A stretch of DNA of 64,000 nucleotides, from the NCBI GenBank assembly GCA_020746875.1, contig JAGTJL010000010.1, positions 1,612,001 through 1,676,000 of the forward strand. The letters run 5' to 3'. Made by a program: the position numbers and the translations under genes. The notes beneath the pieces are model-generated. The model was given only the letters and a program-made list of their open reading frames with translations, did not search any database and was not told the origin of the DNA. The stretch is from Rhexocercosporidium sp. MPI-PUGE-AT-0058. Lineage: Eukaryota; Ascomycota; Leotiomycetes; Helotiales. Positions 21,143 to 32,562 of the stretch are shown here, in pieces (positions within the stretch are counted from its first letter, which is position 1; every line of letters begins with the position of its first letter).

Positions 21143-24100
21143 TCATCCCGACCCCCCAGCAGTAACCATCCTCTCCTCCGCAGCCTCAGCTCTCAACTCC
21201 CTCCCAACCTCCACATCAAGCCTCAAATCCGAACCCTGCAACGTCCTCCTAACCTCCCCATCCTTACTCGCCCGCTTCTCCGCCCCTCCAAACAAACAAT
21301 CCCACAAATCCTCTTTCATGATCATCTCACCCCCCTTTCCACCCTTTGCTAATAATCCCGTAAGCGAGGCCTGCTGGAGTTCGATGGAATTCGCTTCTTC
21401 GAGATTGCTGTCTAGAAGCTCCGCGGGCGAGGTTTCTTTTTCCTTCCCTTTGCCTTTGTCAGTCGCGAGGCGCCTTCCGATGTGTTCCATGCGGCGCTTG
21501 ACGGAGAGCTGGTGGATTGATTCCTCAACTGTTCCATCAATGAGGTAGAGCCAGACATTAGTTTCTTGCTGTTGGCCAATTCGGTCAACTCGTGCTATGG
21601 CCTGGAGTTCAAGAGCGGTGTTTAGCAAAGGCTCGCAGAGAAAGACATGGTTGGCGTTAACGAGATTAAGGCCGGAACTGTGGGCTCTGGCATGTAGGAG
21701 GAAACATTCGATACCTGGATCTTGTTTAAATTTCTCAATACCATTCAGCTTATCGATGGACGAAAATCCGATCCTGAATTTGGCAAAAGCCTGGGCTAAG
21801 ACATCGAGGAAATCTTTGAATTGGGAGTAGATGATAGACTTTGCTCCAGGGTCCGACTCGCGAAGCCAGATCAGATGACGTGCGAGAGTATCGACCTTTG
21901 TTGTGAAAGATGGTCCATCTAGCTCGATAGTCTTGATCTCGGCCAATTTGCTCTTGCTGATTTCCGAATAGATAGCGGATTTTCTGTTCGACGATGATGA
22001 GGATCGCTCCTGGTTAATGTCGTGAACATCCTCTGTCTCTATCGAAAGCTCTTGTGGTTTGTACGTGATCTGATGCATGTCGGACTGGGAGAGTTTTCGC
22101 TTGCATACAGGGCAGTTGTGATGTGCTGAAAAATGGTCAGTCGTATACTCGCTTGGCACAAAATTCTTGTTGACTTACAATTCCACCACATCCGAATGCA
22201 ATCCTTGCAGTATTGATGACCACAAACCGTAAGTGCTCCAATTTCGAAAGACTCTCTGCATATGACACAGATTCTCTGATCTTGTGGATTTGTCGCCTCC
22301 ATTCGAAGGTGGTCAAGGTATCTCCTCTTGGATTTCGCGGTCGCAATCTTTTGAGCCAGATTTTCCTCTTCTTGGAGAAACTTGGCGAGCGTTCTTTCGT
22401 CATTTGGGCCTTCATATGGAGCAACCATATCAGATACTTGCTGAAGTTGCCTGTAATATTCAAGTCTAGCATTCATCAGTCTGGTGAGAAGCTCAATCTC
22501 CTTCTCCAATTCAGTCACAGCTTTTGTTTGCTGAGTGAGTTGTTTTTGAACCTCTTTCAGCTGCTTGTCCACGATTGCCAATTCATTTTGTGCCCTAGAA
22601 CTGCCTCTCTCAGCATCGGGCCTTAGAGACGTCACAAGACCTCGAAGTTCTGAAATGGTTCCTCGAATGGAGCCCATATCTTTTGTTGGTTTCATCTGCT
22701 GACGGATACCCAACAACTCAATGGTCTTCTCAGGACATGCACCTTCGCCATCCTTAGCAAATCGGAGGGCAACCTTGACATCGTGTTTCACGAGGTCATT
22801 CGTTTGACCTGTGAGGGCGTCGTGTCGATCACCAATGACAGCCCTCAAAGAATCAACGTATACCATGACCTCATCTTGAGTTTGTGTCGATTTCTCATAC
22901 TCATCCCCAGTTATTTCGATGCCTTCGTCCTCATCCACAAGAGGCTGAAGAAGGAACTGAATAGTCGTTTCTCTCCACTCGTCCAGTACATTGGCTTGGG
23001 CGTCTAGTGCAGCCGCTAAAGTATCCAGCTTCTCTACAATCCTGCGACTTTCGATGCCACCCATTGTAGGCTCCGTAGGGAATTCTGGAATTTGGACAAA
23101 AGATTGTGTCATTGCTTTTCTCGATACCTTTTTCATGAGTTTGTCCGCCTTTCCAAAAATCTACACCTCACAGTTAGCAGCTTCGACTGGGGTACAGAGT
23201 TTTGAAACGACATAGCCACGGGAGCATTGCAAAGGGCGCAAAATGGCTCTTGTCGTTCGACAGCTCCTGATATGAAAGGTAATGACTTACCTCTTGAAGA
23301 ATTTCCTGCCTTTTCCTCTTGGCTTCCTCGTAACCTTCTTCCTCCAATTTCTCCAGTGCTTGAAATTCATCGCCACCAGGTTTAGTCATATCTGCATTTG
23401 TCTTTACTTGGAAGAATGCATTTGTGCGGAAGAATATCGCCATATGCTCAATTTCGAGGGCTGTTCGAAGTCTATTTCGATATGCACTTATGCGGGGGGA
23501 TGGGTCGGCTCTACGATAAGTTCAGTCACCTGTAAGTTTGATTCGGGCATGGGGCGTACTCTTCCCGCTCATCCTCGCTTTCGTTATCGCTTCTGGTAGC
23601 GATAGCTTCCTCTTCGGGCAGTTTTACCACCTCGGCTGCGGCTAACTCTTGCTGCAGCTGTATTCGACACTCACCAACGATAGCTTTCGCTTCATCAGCT
23701 ACCTCAACCCAAATCGCAAGAGCTTCCTTGACGCGAGGCGAGTTTTCAAAGAGCTGGCCTCGTTTCAGCTTCGTCACAAGCAACGTTCGCTGGTCGGTTC
23801 TGATCGATAGATCCGTGTTCTCCATCATTGTGCTCAACACTTGATCGACGGTTCTCAAAGGGCCGTCCTTCTGTCCCAAGGCTCTTCTATTCCTTCCTCC
23901 AACTTCAGGATGAAGGGCCGTCTGTCGTAGTCGTACAAGCCATCTTCGCATGACATCTGTAACATCATCTGGGTTCCAATCGTCCTGTAGTGGCGCACCT
24001 TGACCGTCGAGACCACATTCACCACACATCTGATTGAAAAGTTCTTGGTAATGTTGCTCCTCAATCGGGGTGAAAGGCATTGTGATTACGTAGCGTCTTT

Positions 24101-25962
24101 GAGCGGGAAGCTTGAGCTCGTCACGAACACTCTGCTTGGAATGGCGAAGTGCGAGTGTACCAAACAGTTTCTGAAACTCGTTTTTGTGTGTCGAAATCAG
24201 CGAGGACCAGACATGCTTTATGGAAGAATATGGCTCGTGTCTCAAAAAAACTAGGAGACCAAGAAGGTCGCCGACATCCTTGCGTACCGGAGTACCAGTA
24301 ACACACCAAGCGTTGACTCTTGGGATCATTCTTGCAACGACGGCCGCATTGCTGACCCCACTTTCAATCATCTGTGCCTCGTCTATTAGACATCGCCACC
24401 TACTCAACGAATTAGTATAGATCATGACAAATGTCCTGGGTAATTTTGGGATCATGCAGAACAATCCCAAAAGGGCGGACTTACCACGAGAGCATCATCA
24501 AAGGCGATTTCGGCCTCGGATACTTCGATTCTCGGCGTAGCGTCTTCTCTGGGTTCAACTGAGTGAAATGGATCTCGGCAGCAAGAACTGAATAAGTTGA
24601 GATGACAACATCGGATGCTGCGAGATCTTCTACCAGATCCGAAAAGTCACTCTTGCTATGTGCCTTGATACCCTCATAGTGCATAACCTTCAGGCTTGGG
24701 GCATGTCTGTGGATTTCGGAAATCCACTGCCGAAGAATGGATGGTGGTGCAATGATCAGAGTGGCTCCCGTTGGCCGAACATTCTGGGCGGTGAACATGT
24801 CGTAGACCTGTGGTTGCTGCGGTGGACGTTTATGAAGTGCAATCAGAGCTATCATCTCGACTGTTTTTCCAAGACCCATTTCTTCAGCCAAAATTCCACC
24901 TTTCAGGTACTTCTCCGACTCGACGAATGGAGTAACATCCAAGGTAACAAGGCCAAACAGATGGCTCACGTAACATTTTCGACCAAGATCGTCGGTGACT
25001 TCTAGGAACGAAAGTGGTAATCCAGATTCTATACCTGGTGCGAACGATTTGACACCCTCAGCACACCATTCAACACCTTCTCTCTTCAATAGCCACTGAA
25101 CAGCTCGCTTCTGAAATGGATACAGATTTGTCTTCAAGTCATCTAGTTTCATCGCCGAAACTTCGCTGCTTCGGTCTGGTGCGTGGACGTTCTGGTAGAA
25201 ATCTTGCGGAGACCATTTCTCTGCTTTCGAGGCACTTGAATCCGGGTAATACCTGGCTAGCACCCGGCGAAGAGCTTCCGTTTTGGTAGGAGCTTGTAAA
25301 ACATGGTACGGGGAAGAGGTGGTGTTCCATTTGATCGTGAAGGTGATCTGAAGCACATCGCGCCCTTCTTTCTCTAATAACACTAATCCAAATTCGGTCC
25401 ACAGCCTTCCTGGTGCTTTGAGAGAAGAGTCATAATCGACCGAAAGAGCAAGGTACACGTCCTCTAAGCCATCTCTGGGTGGCAAAGGAGCATGGAATAC
25501 ACACTGCTTTCTCTCATCCACGATCTCGACATACTCTGGACCCCAGTGACGTGTCCAATGAACGTAAGGACGGATATTCTTCTTTTCCAATGGAGCTTCG
25601 GACCGACCAGACAACTTCGCCCCTGCGAACTCAATATCCAAAGTAGACGACTTCACAGTGATGTGTTCATGTAAAGTCTCCTCGATAGCTTGTGACGTAG
25701 CTTTCTGTCGCTTTTGAGGAGGTTCTAATGTGTATGCTAACCCCAGCATGAAGTCAATGAGCGCATCTGGTAGATCTCTCGCGGGTGGTGAACCCATAGG
25801 GGAGCCAGTTTCCGAAGTTGAGTATGAATCTTGTCCATTATGAGGCGTTGTAATGTTTGAAGACGAAGAGGACCCATCTATATCGTTAAGACGTCCAAAA
25901 CCGATGCGTCTGGGACCGCCGGCTCCTCTTCCTCGCCTAGCTGTTACTTTCGACCGACCCAT
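21143..25962 (-). CDS. irc20: Irc20/SHPRH-like SNF2 ATPase with RING finger
   Basis: Five exons on the minus strand: 25962-24485, 24399-23560, 23510-23291, 23160-22179, 22125-21143; 4503 bases, 1500 residues, all junctions in phase. The SNF2 ATPase N-lobe carries the Walker A motif EEMGLGKTVE (near residue 360) and the DEAQ box in LIDEAQMIE (about 498). A long coiled-coil insert follows, then a C3HC4 RING (CVICRES, CGHQYCKDC, CPVCKRK; about 1140-1190) and a helicase C-lobe with AHSSGLNL and ARVDRIGQ. This order (helicase split by a RING) is that of Irc20 and human SHPRH, a chromatin-associated ubiquitin ligase and ATPase linked to repair and recombination. The ATG at 25962 is the first in frame; upstream in-frame sequence has no Met. 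The upstream mS41 gene is divergent. Confidence 0.88.
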
Positions 25963-26357
25963 CTCGAAGGACAGATAAAGTGATGCTATTTGCTCTTTAG
26001 TATCAAACAAAGACCTCAGTTGGCCATAAGTTTCCAGCAAAGCTATCAGGGTAGCCTGTCGGCCCCTTTAGCAGAAGTCGTGGGTGGGCAGGAAAAGTGT
26101 GTAAGAAGGAGGAAGAGGGAAGGCAGCGAGGTGGACTAGTAGCCTCGCCTCGCTTACGCCTCATCACATGATGTTGCCGAGACTATAAGTGGAGACCTTC
26201 ACTGAACGTGCCCAGGGGGTCAAAATAAGGCTTGTCGCCGTCTAGATTATTTCAACGACAGCAGCCCTTTACGACAGCACCTTCATTCTCGACGGTATGT
26301 ACTGCGAAATTTCAACTCTGCCGACAGTACTAATTGTGTTTTTAGGTTCTGCCCATT
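25963..26357. promoter_or_regulatory. Divergent promoter of irc20 and mS41, with a 5' UTR intron
   Basis: A 395-base bidirectional promoter. A likely 5' UTR intron of the mS41 gene runs 26295-26345 (GTATGT donor, branch-like TACTAAT, TTTTTAG acceptor), ending 12 bases before its ATG. Confidence 0.6.
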
Positions 26358-27059
26358 ATGGTTGTCAAGTACTCCCAATTGCGGCCAATCCCGTCGTTTC
26401 TCCTACCTTTTGCGCAATCATCAAGAGCAACGCAATCACGATGCCTTCACCAGCGTGTAAAGGCTAAGCCAATTCCGAAGCCAACACCCTTTGTCCCTAA
26501 TGCCGAAACCTTTCTCACTCTCATCGGCCGCAATCTCAGTCAACATGCCTCGAAAATACCCTCCTGGAGAGCTCTGTTCTCCTTGACCTCCGCACAACTC
26601 AAAGAACTGGGCGTTGAGCCTCCTCGCAGCAGGCGGTATCTACTACGGTGGCGGGAGAAATTCAGGACTGGTCATCACGGCATCGGAGGAGATCTGAAGA
26701 TAGTCAAAAATGGTGTCGCAGAGGTTCGCGTGGCAGAGGTTCCAGTGATAATCCAGGATTCTGCAACAGCACCGTCATCGCCGGCGAAGCACAAGGTCGT
26801 CGTCAATGTGGCTGCAGGAGGCGGTGCGCTGGACAAGTCGGCGGAGCAGCTTGTGCCAGTCAAGGGCTTGAAGATCAAAGGTGCGCATACAATTGTTGGG
26901 CCACATGTTCAACCTCTGAAAGGGGGCAAGGCAGCCAAGATTGAAGTGAAGGAAGGATTATGGGAGGATCGTAGAGGACATAAGATTGATGGTGGAGAGA
27001 GACGTCAAGCGGAGGTTCGAGCTAAGAAGAGAGGAGAGGAGAGGCGTTCTGCGAGGTAG
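26358..27059 (+). CDS. Mitochondrial small ribosomal subunit protein mS41 (IGR motif, Fyv4-like)
   Basis: Single coding exon, 233 residues. The N-terminus is basic and Ser-rich (LLPFAQSSRATQSRCLHQR), consistent with a mitochondrial targeting peptide. The IGR domain spans about 50-105: FLTLIGRNLSQHASKIPSW, then LKELGVEPPRSRRYLLRW, which is characteristic of fungal Fyv4/mS41. The rest is a Lys/Arg-rich extension with a basic end (ERRQAEVRAKKRGEERR), plausible for rRNA contact. It is expected to be part of the mitochondrial small ribosomal subunit. The start follows a probable 5' UTR intron and has a good context. Confidence 0.85.
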   Translation: MVVKYSQLRPIPSFLLPFAQSSRATQSRCLHQRVKAKPIPKPTPFVPNAETFLTLIGRNLSQHASKIPSWRALFSLTSAQLKELGVEPPRSRRYLLRWREKFRTGHHGIGGDLKIVKNGVAEVRVAEVPVIIQDSATAPSSPAKHKVVVNVAAGGGALDKSAEQLVPVKGLKIKGAHTIVGPHVQPLKGGKAAKIEVKEGLWEDRRGHKIDGGERRQAEVRAKKRGEERRSAR

Positions 27060-29634
27060 ACTCCGCTCGTGTGATATACATGGTTATGTTAAATGTAAGA
27101 TTATTTGGGGCTATGCACCGTATGGATGCTGGAATATTGTTCGAATACTGCCCAGTGGTGGCAGGGATCATTCATCCAGACTCTAGGGCTTCCTTTTGGA
27201 CTTCCAGAAAATCTTCCTGGCCAAGGCTGCAGATCAAGTTGTGCAACTGAAGCTGGGCATCGTGACCTAATCCGGCTGTTACGCAAAAGCAAAGATCACT
27301 AGAGTCGTTGATCTTTGGCAGTCCGACCGGTGCCGTGCAAGAGCATCGGTAGGGTTTCGGGTCAAATAATTGGGGTCATATGCCATTCTTCTACGAAGAA
27401 CTTACGGCTTCGGGAATGGCGAAGGGTCAAGAGTTAATCATTACCCGTCAATGGCCGAAATGCCTCAGATCACTCCTGAAGGAGGAGTCGACCAGTCCCA
27501 AGCATCAATTCAACTTCTTTAGCGCAGGCAACATATATGTCCACAGCATTCCCTGTTAGTTTCGATGAATGAATGGCAAAGCGGCACCGGGACGTCTATT
27601 ACCCACCGCTCCTCACGTTTCCCCGGAGTAGCATTGGTTTTCTTGTGAATCATCCCGCAGACCCTGCTGAGATAATGAAACTGTCCTTAACGAGATGGGC
27701 GAAGCAGAGCGCGACATACTCGTAAGTGTTTGCTGGCACCCATTATTGGCGAGAAGGGGGAAGTAGTCGGGGTATCTATGCTCCCTCTTACGCTTTGCTC
27801 AGCTGCAGCTCAGGCAGAGAAATTACCACTCGGTCTGCCCATCAGGCAGTACCTGCGTCTACGTCTTGCTATTCAGAGACTCGCAATCAGACGCGACACC
27901 TACAGTACAAGCAAGAGCACCACGACCTTCGGCCAGACAGCTAGGCGGTCTTGGGATGCAAGCAAGTTGGGAGGGAGGAGTATTAGTAAAGAGCGAGACG
28001 GCAAGCGAGAGGGCTGCACGATGATGACCTTGTTGACCCGAGCGAGATCATGAGAGATCTCGATACTATACTACTTTTAGGCCGGGCCATATAATCTCTC
28101 TGCTTGACATGGGAAAGGCGTCGACGGCCACAAGTTTTCCGGTAGGCAAAGTAAAAGTATGCGTCATAATCGACGTGTGACCCACGCATCGGAGAATCAG
28201 ATGCGAGTGAAGACTCATACCGTGTGCTTTTGGAGATGAGATGGAGTTGCGGTGCATCCAGATTACGGCAGCAGGGCTTGAGAAAGTCGCTTGAGGAGAG
28301 TGATGCCTGATTTTCTGCCCTGTGACAACCCTGTCGGTCAATCCACAAATGCAGGTACCTCTTCTTTTCCTTTTTTTTTTCTTCTTCCACATACAGTCAG
28401 TAAGTTGTAATTACCACCTTCTTCCATCTCGTCTTCCACATCCCATCACCCATCACCCACCAACCACCAACCACCAACCACGTCTCAACCCAAAACCCAT
28501 CTGCCTGGGCCCCACTCTCCCCTCCCCCTCCCCTCCCTCCCTTCCATGCCCATGTCTGCTCTCCTCCTCCTCCCGCTTCCATAATCCCAAGCCCATTTCC
28601 TTAACTTTGAATTGACGGCCATGATGCGTCTGCTTGCTACCGGCCGTGTCCCTTTGGTCTTAGTGTTGTCGCCATCCCGGCTTGCTCCCTCCCTCCCTTC
28701 CAACCTAAAATTGGCTTCCACTCTCTTCGACTCAAGTCGACACATCCTTCCTCAACAGCCCCCTCCCCTCCCCTCCCCCCTCAAACCTGAACAAGCCTCC
28801 TGTCTACCGCGAAGGTGCCCTGTTTGAGTAATAACCAGGATCATCGGATTGTTCCCGTATTCTCCATCCATCCATCCATCCATCCCGAGCCATGTGATCG
28901 GTGTCCAATCAGGAAGCCACCGTCGTTTGGCTTTGGATGAGGAGTTGAGAGGGCTGCCTTATGGCAGAGGTAGGGGTTCTGTCTTCTTTTTCCTTCCGAA
29001 GATGCACCTGCGTCAGGTTCGTCGCGGCTGTCATATCGAATCTAAACTCCTTTGGGGGCGGTGCCTGTGCTGCTATTTACATTCCATCCCACACATACTC
29101 CACCCGCTCCAGGTTGCTTGTGGCTTATATATCTTGCCTTTCTCCTTTCTCTTTGCCTCTAAACTCTATACTTCATCACACCGCTATCATCATCTTGGCA
29201 GAAGTGCCTTCTCTCCTATCTCCCAATAGATCTCAATCATACATCATACATAGAATCGGATCCTGTGCATTGGGCTTCTTCATCACCATACAGTACATGC
29301 GCTGTTTGTTGAGTTAGTACTTTGTCAAGCGAGCTGACTCCTTTTTCGTCGAATGATCGCGCTTCTCCTTGCCGAATCTCCACCCTTGTTTCCAATTGCA
29401 TGAACAAAAACTACACGACTGGTTCTATCTGAAGGTAGATGTTAGTTCCCCTCCAATCTGCAACTGCCCATTGACCCCCCGCTGATATCCACAAGGGAAT
29501 CTCAGACCTATGAGAACGACCCCGCTAAAGATCCCGCCCAAGAACAGTCAACAAACGACATTCCCCTCATCACAATTGACGATCCTGATCAGAATCGAAC
29601 CGTTCATTACGAATCTTCCTCAACCGAAACAGAG
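27060..29634. other. Gene-poor region and long leader of the bZIP-like gene
   Basis: About 2.6 kb. It holds a poly-T run near 28370, CT-rich and CCCTCC-rich tracts near 28500-28790, and a CATC/CCAT repeat near 28863. From 29446 the frame of the bZIP-like gene is open without an ATG, so an unseen upstream exon may lie here. I support no separate gene. Confidence 0.5.
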
Positions 29635-30197
29635 ATGTCTTCTTCCCACCGCTCATCCCACCACTCCTCTTCATCCTCAAAGTCAAAGCATGCTTCCTCG
29701 AAGTCCAGGTCCAAGAAGGACGACTGGTCAGAGATCACCGATCCTGAGGAGAGAAGACGCGTTCAGAATAGAATCGCCCAGAGGAAGTTCCGTATGTAAT
29801 TTGTCCAACTGTACGAGTATCTAACTTACATTGAATAGGAGACAAGGCCAAAGAAACAAAGGAGCGTCAGGACAGAGATGCCGAGAACCAAGCCCATGCT
29901 GGACACTCCTATAACACACCTGATCCCGGTGAAATGGGAACAGATGATGATCTCTCCGGTCTCCCTTGGGGATCACTGTCTCTGAAGCATGTTGTTTCGA
30001 AGGGCAGAGCCAAAGAGGAGGAGTCAAGAAGAGGATCCAGAACACGCGAAGATCGGAGTCACTACGAAAGTCAAGAGCCAGTGTACGACCAGCAAGACGG
30101 ATATTACGAAGCAGACTCAACATACTACGAAGAACCAGATAGGGTCTACTACGATTACGGCAGCGGCGGAAGTGGGCACGGAGGTAGCTCTCGTTGA
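29635..30197 (+). CDS. bZIP-like protein with a Yap-type basic region but no evident leucine zipper
   Basis: Exons 29635-29791 and 29839-30197 (516 bases, 171 residues) if the ATG at 29635 is used. The basic region is RRRVQNRIAQRKFRDKAKE (residues about 41-59), with the NxxAQxxFR signature of fungal AP-1-like factors. The following residues (ETKERQDRDAEN, then Gly/Pro-rich sequence) lack heptad leucines, so dimerisation by a normal zipper is doubtful. The rest is acidic, then Tyr/Gly-rich (DGYYEADSTYYEEPD). It could be a DNA-binding regulator or a degenerate bZIP. The same frame is open for 63 codons before the ATG with coding-like text (e.g. DIPLITIDDPDQNRT), so the true start is probably in an upstream exon that I could not place. 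Confidence 0.65.
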
Positions 30198-32562
30198 GGC
30201 TAAAGCTACCGCGTCGTGTCGTGTGAAGGTGTCTGTGAGTCAGAAATTCTCGCCAAACGGTTTACCCCTACTCGGTTACTAACAAAACATACAGATAGGC
30301 CTGCGCATGTTTCTCCGCGTTCTACGAATTGATGATCCCCACGAAGTCCCTTTTCTCCTCCGAAATTTCTCTCTTCATTCTCCGCTTGGGAATAAATAGA
30401 TCTCGCTTATTTTCCTTTCTTCTTCCTTCTTCTTTCTGTACCTCATACAAATGGGAGCTTAGTAGCCATCGGCGGAGTTAAACACTATCCTGCAGTAATA
30501 CGGGTTTCCCAGCTTATTTTCACCTCCTTCAAACGCAGCATCGATCGGATTCGGTGTTTTGAATTTCACATGATTTATCTTCTACGTCCTGTAAGCATTT
30601 CGGGGGACCATCAGCATAGACCATGGGAACGAGCGCGTCATCATTGTGACTCTCAAGATTTCCTTGCTCGGTTACTTTTCTACTTACTGATCATTGGAGG
30701 GCTCGTTCAGCTCAGCTCACCGTGTACAACTATTATCCAATCTTTGCTTTTCCTCCAAGTCCAGAAATAAGAATAGAATACACAATTCCACCATACATAT
30801 AACAATCTCAACCGAACGCCGTGCCTAACTCCGCGACCGGTGTAAACAACGGCTTTCAAGCGTCGAACCGTCGTCTCGTAGTCGTGACTGGTTACTTTTT
30901 TGGGCCGTGGGGGGTGATTCAGGACCCTGCTGCATGTAACCCATCATCCATGGATGGATATTCTCCGAGTAGCGAGTAGGGTAGGAAGGCAGGCAAGCAC
31001 CCAAAAACAGCTCTGACCAGTCATACCTTGCTTTGAGTGCCAGCCAAGAATCATCCATGGACCCAATCAGGAACCATGAGGAACGAGGAAGTAACAATGC
31101 CAGACTTAAGACCGAGTTCAACTTGCAGTTCCAGCTGTTAGTTCCAGGCATCGTTACATCCGCTTTCTGCTAGGGCCATAGGGGCCGGCTCGACTGAACA
31201 TCGCTCGGCAAGGTGATGGGATTCAGGATTCCAGCCACGAAGACCGTTCCAGGTTAGATAGCTGAACATGGCACAGGCACAAGACGGATATGGCTGATTG
31301 GGGCTCTTCTTCAATGGTCAACTGGTGAACTAGGGACGGGAAGTTCTCGTCAGAGTACAGCACTGTGGATAGTGAAATACCATGCAAATAGATCGACGAT
31401 CGATAACTATCTTCCAAAATAGAACAACCCCTCCCCATTAGCGATCGGCGGCACACCGGCACATTTCCATTAGAGAGGAGGATTCTCGAGGATTGGTTAA
31501 TAAAATGGGTAACCGCGATCTTGGAAAATCCAGATCGTGGAATGAGTGGGTGAGCCGCAATGTGGGAGGCGAGCTTGGCACAAAGCTGAACGATCCTTTT
31601 CTCTGGGGAGGATTTGGGAGGCCCTGGTTCGTCGAATGAAGCAGTACCGTTGGAATGGTACTTTTGTTGGCTTGCTGGCTTGCTGGTTTAACTTGATTAG
31701 TGTAGTCTACGGACGTAGTTTGACGACCCTGGATATGGCTCCCTTGGTCCCCGCCATCCCCTTGCTGCTGCCTGGTGAATCGACGATGCGGAGTAAACCC
31801 AGATGTCTTGTCTCGTGCCTAAAGATACCTGCCCACCCTGAGGTACGCGAGGCAGTTGAGAGGGGGATTTACTAACACAGTCAACCTGGAAAGGGGAGCC
31901 GAGAAATACAGTGCGGCTCCTTCGAGGAGATGGGGTGGGGGCCGTCATGTAAACATGTCTATTTTCGACCGGTTCCGCCAAGAAATCAATTCTGTTCGAC
32001 ATGGGGAAGACACTCAGAACTCAACCTTGCAACCCAAGATTATATGCGGCCTAATGTGTAAAAACAATCCACAATTAGAATATTGAAGCATTCCACGTAC
32101 TTGAATATATTCAGAAGTGTATTTCACTCTCGAGTTCAGTAGAGGAGCCAGCTTCGCGAATTCCTCCCCTCCTACAATTATTCGGATCCACTCCGTCCAC
32201 TTCGTCGAGCACAGGGCGCTGAGTGATCCCGGTCACCTTCCAATGCTGAACCCTGTCGAAGCTTATTTTAAACATCGCGCGACAACAGCTGGCCTGGTCC
32301 GGCTGCAACCACCTGCGATCCAATTCAATCATCACGACCACAACCATAAACCACCCAAGGAACAACCCACCCCCCGTCCCCCCGACTTCCCATCACCACC
32401 ATCAACTCACCATCCAATCGCGCGCACATCGAGGAGAGCAGGTGCCAGGGTCAGCGAGAATCGCATTCGGCAGGGTATCGTACCGCACACTCGAGGGCAG
32501 GGAGAGTTGGCAGGCTCGGGAGGGAAGGAAGGAAAGGAAAGGAAAGGAAAGGCGAAGTCAAG
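30198..32562. other. Intergenic region before ies1
   Basis: About 2.4 kb. It is rich in short open frames without coding character, and a purine-rich GGAAA repeat lies just upstream of the ies1 ATG (32524-32551). No gene or RNA is supported. Confidence 0.5.

Noticed and set aside
27726..28053. Overlapping short frames that could suggest a small gene
   Set aside because: No splice-supported extension and no family resemblance; composition is not coding-like.
28322..28827. Short frames in CT/CCCTCC-rich sequence
   Set aside because: Low-complexity translations typical of a leader region.
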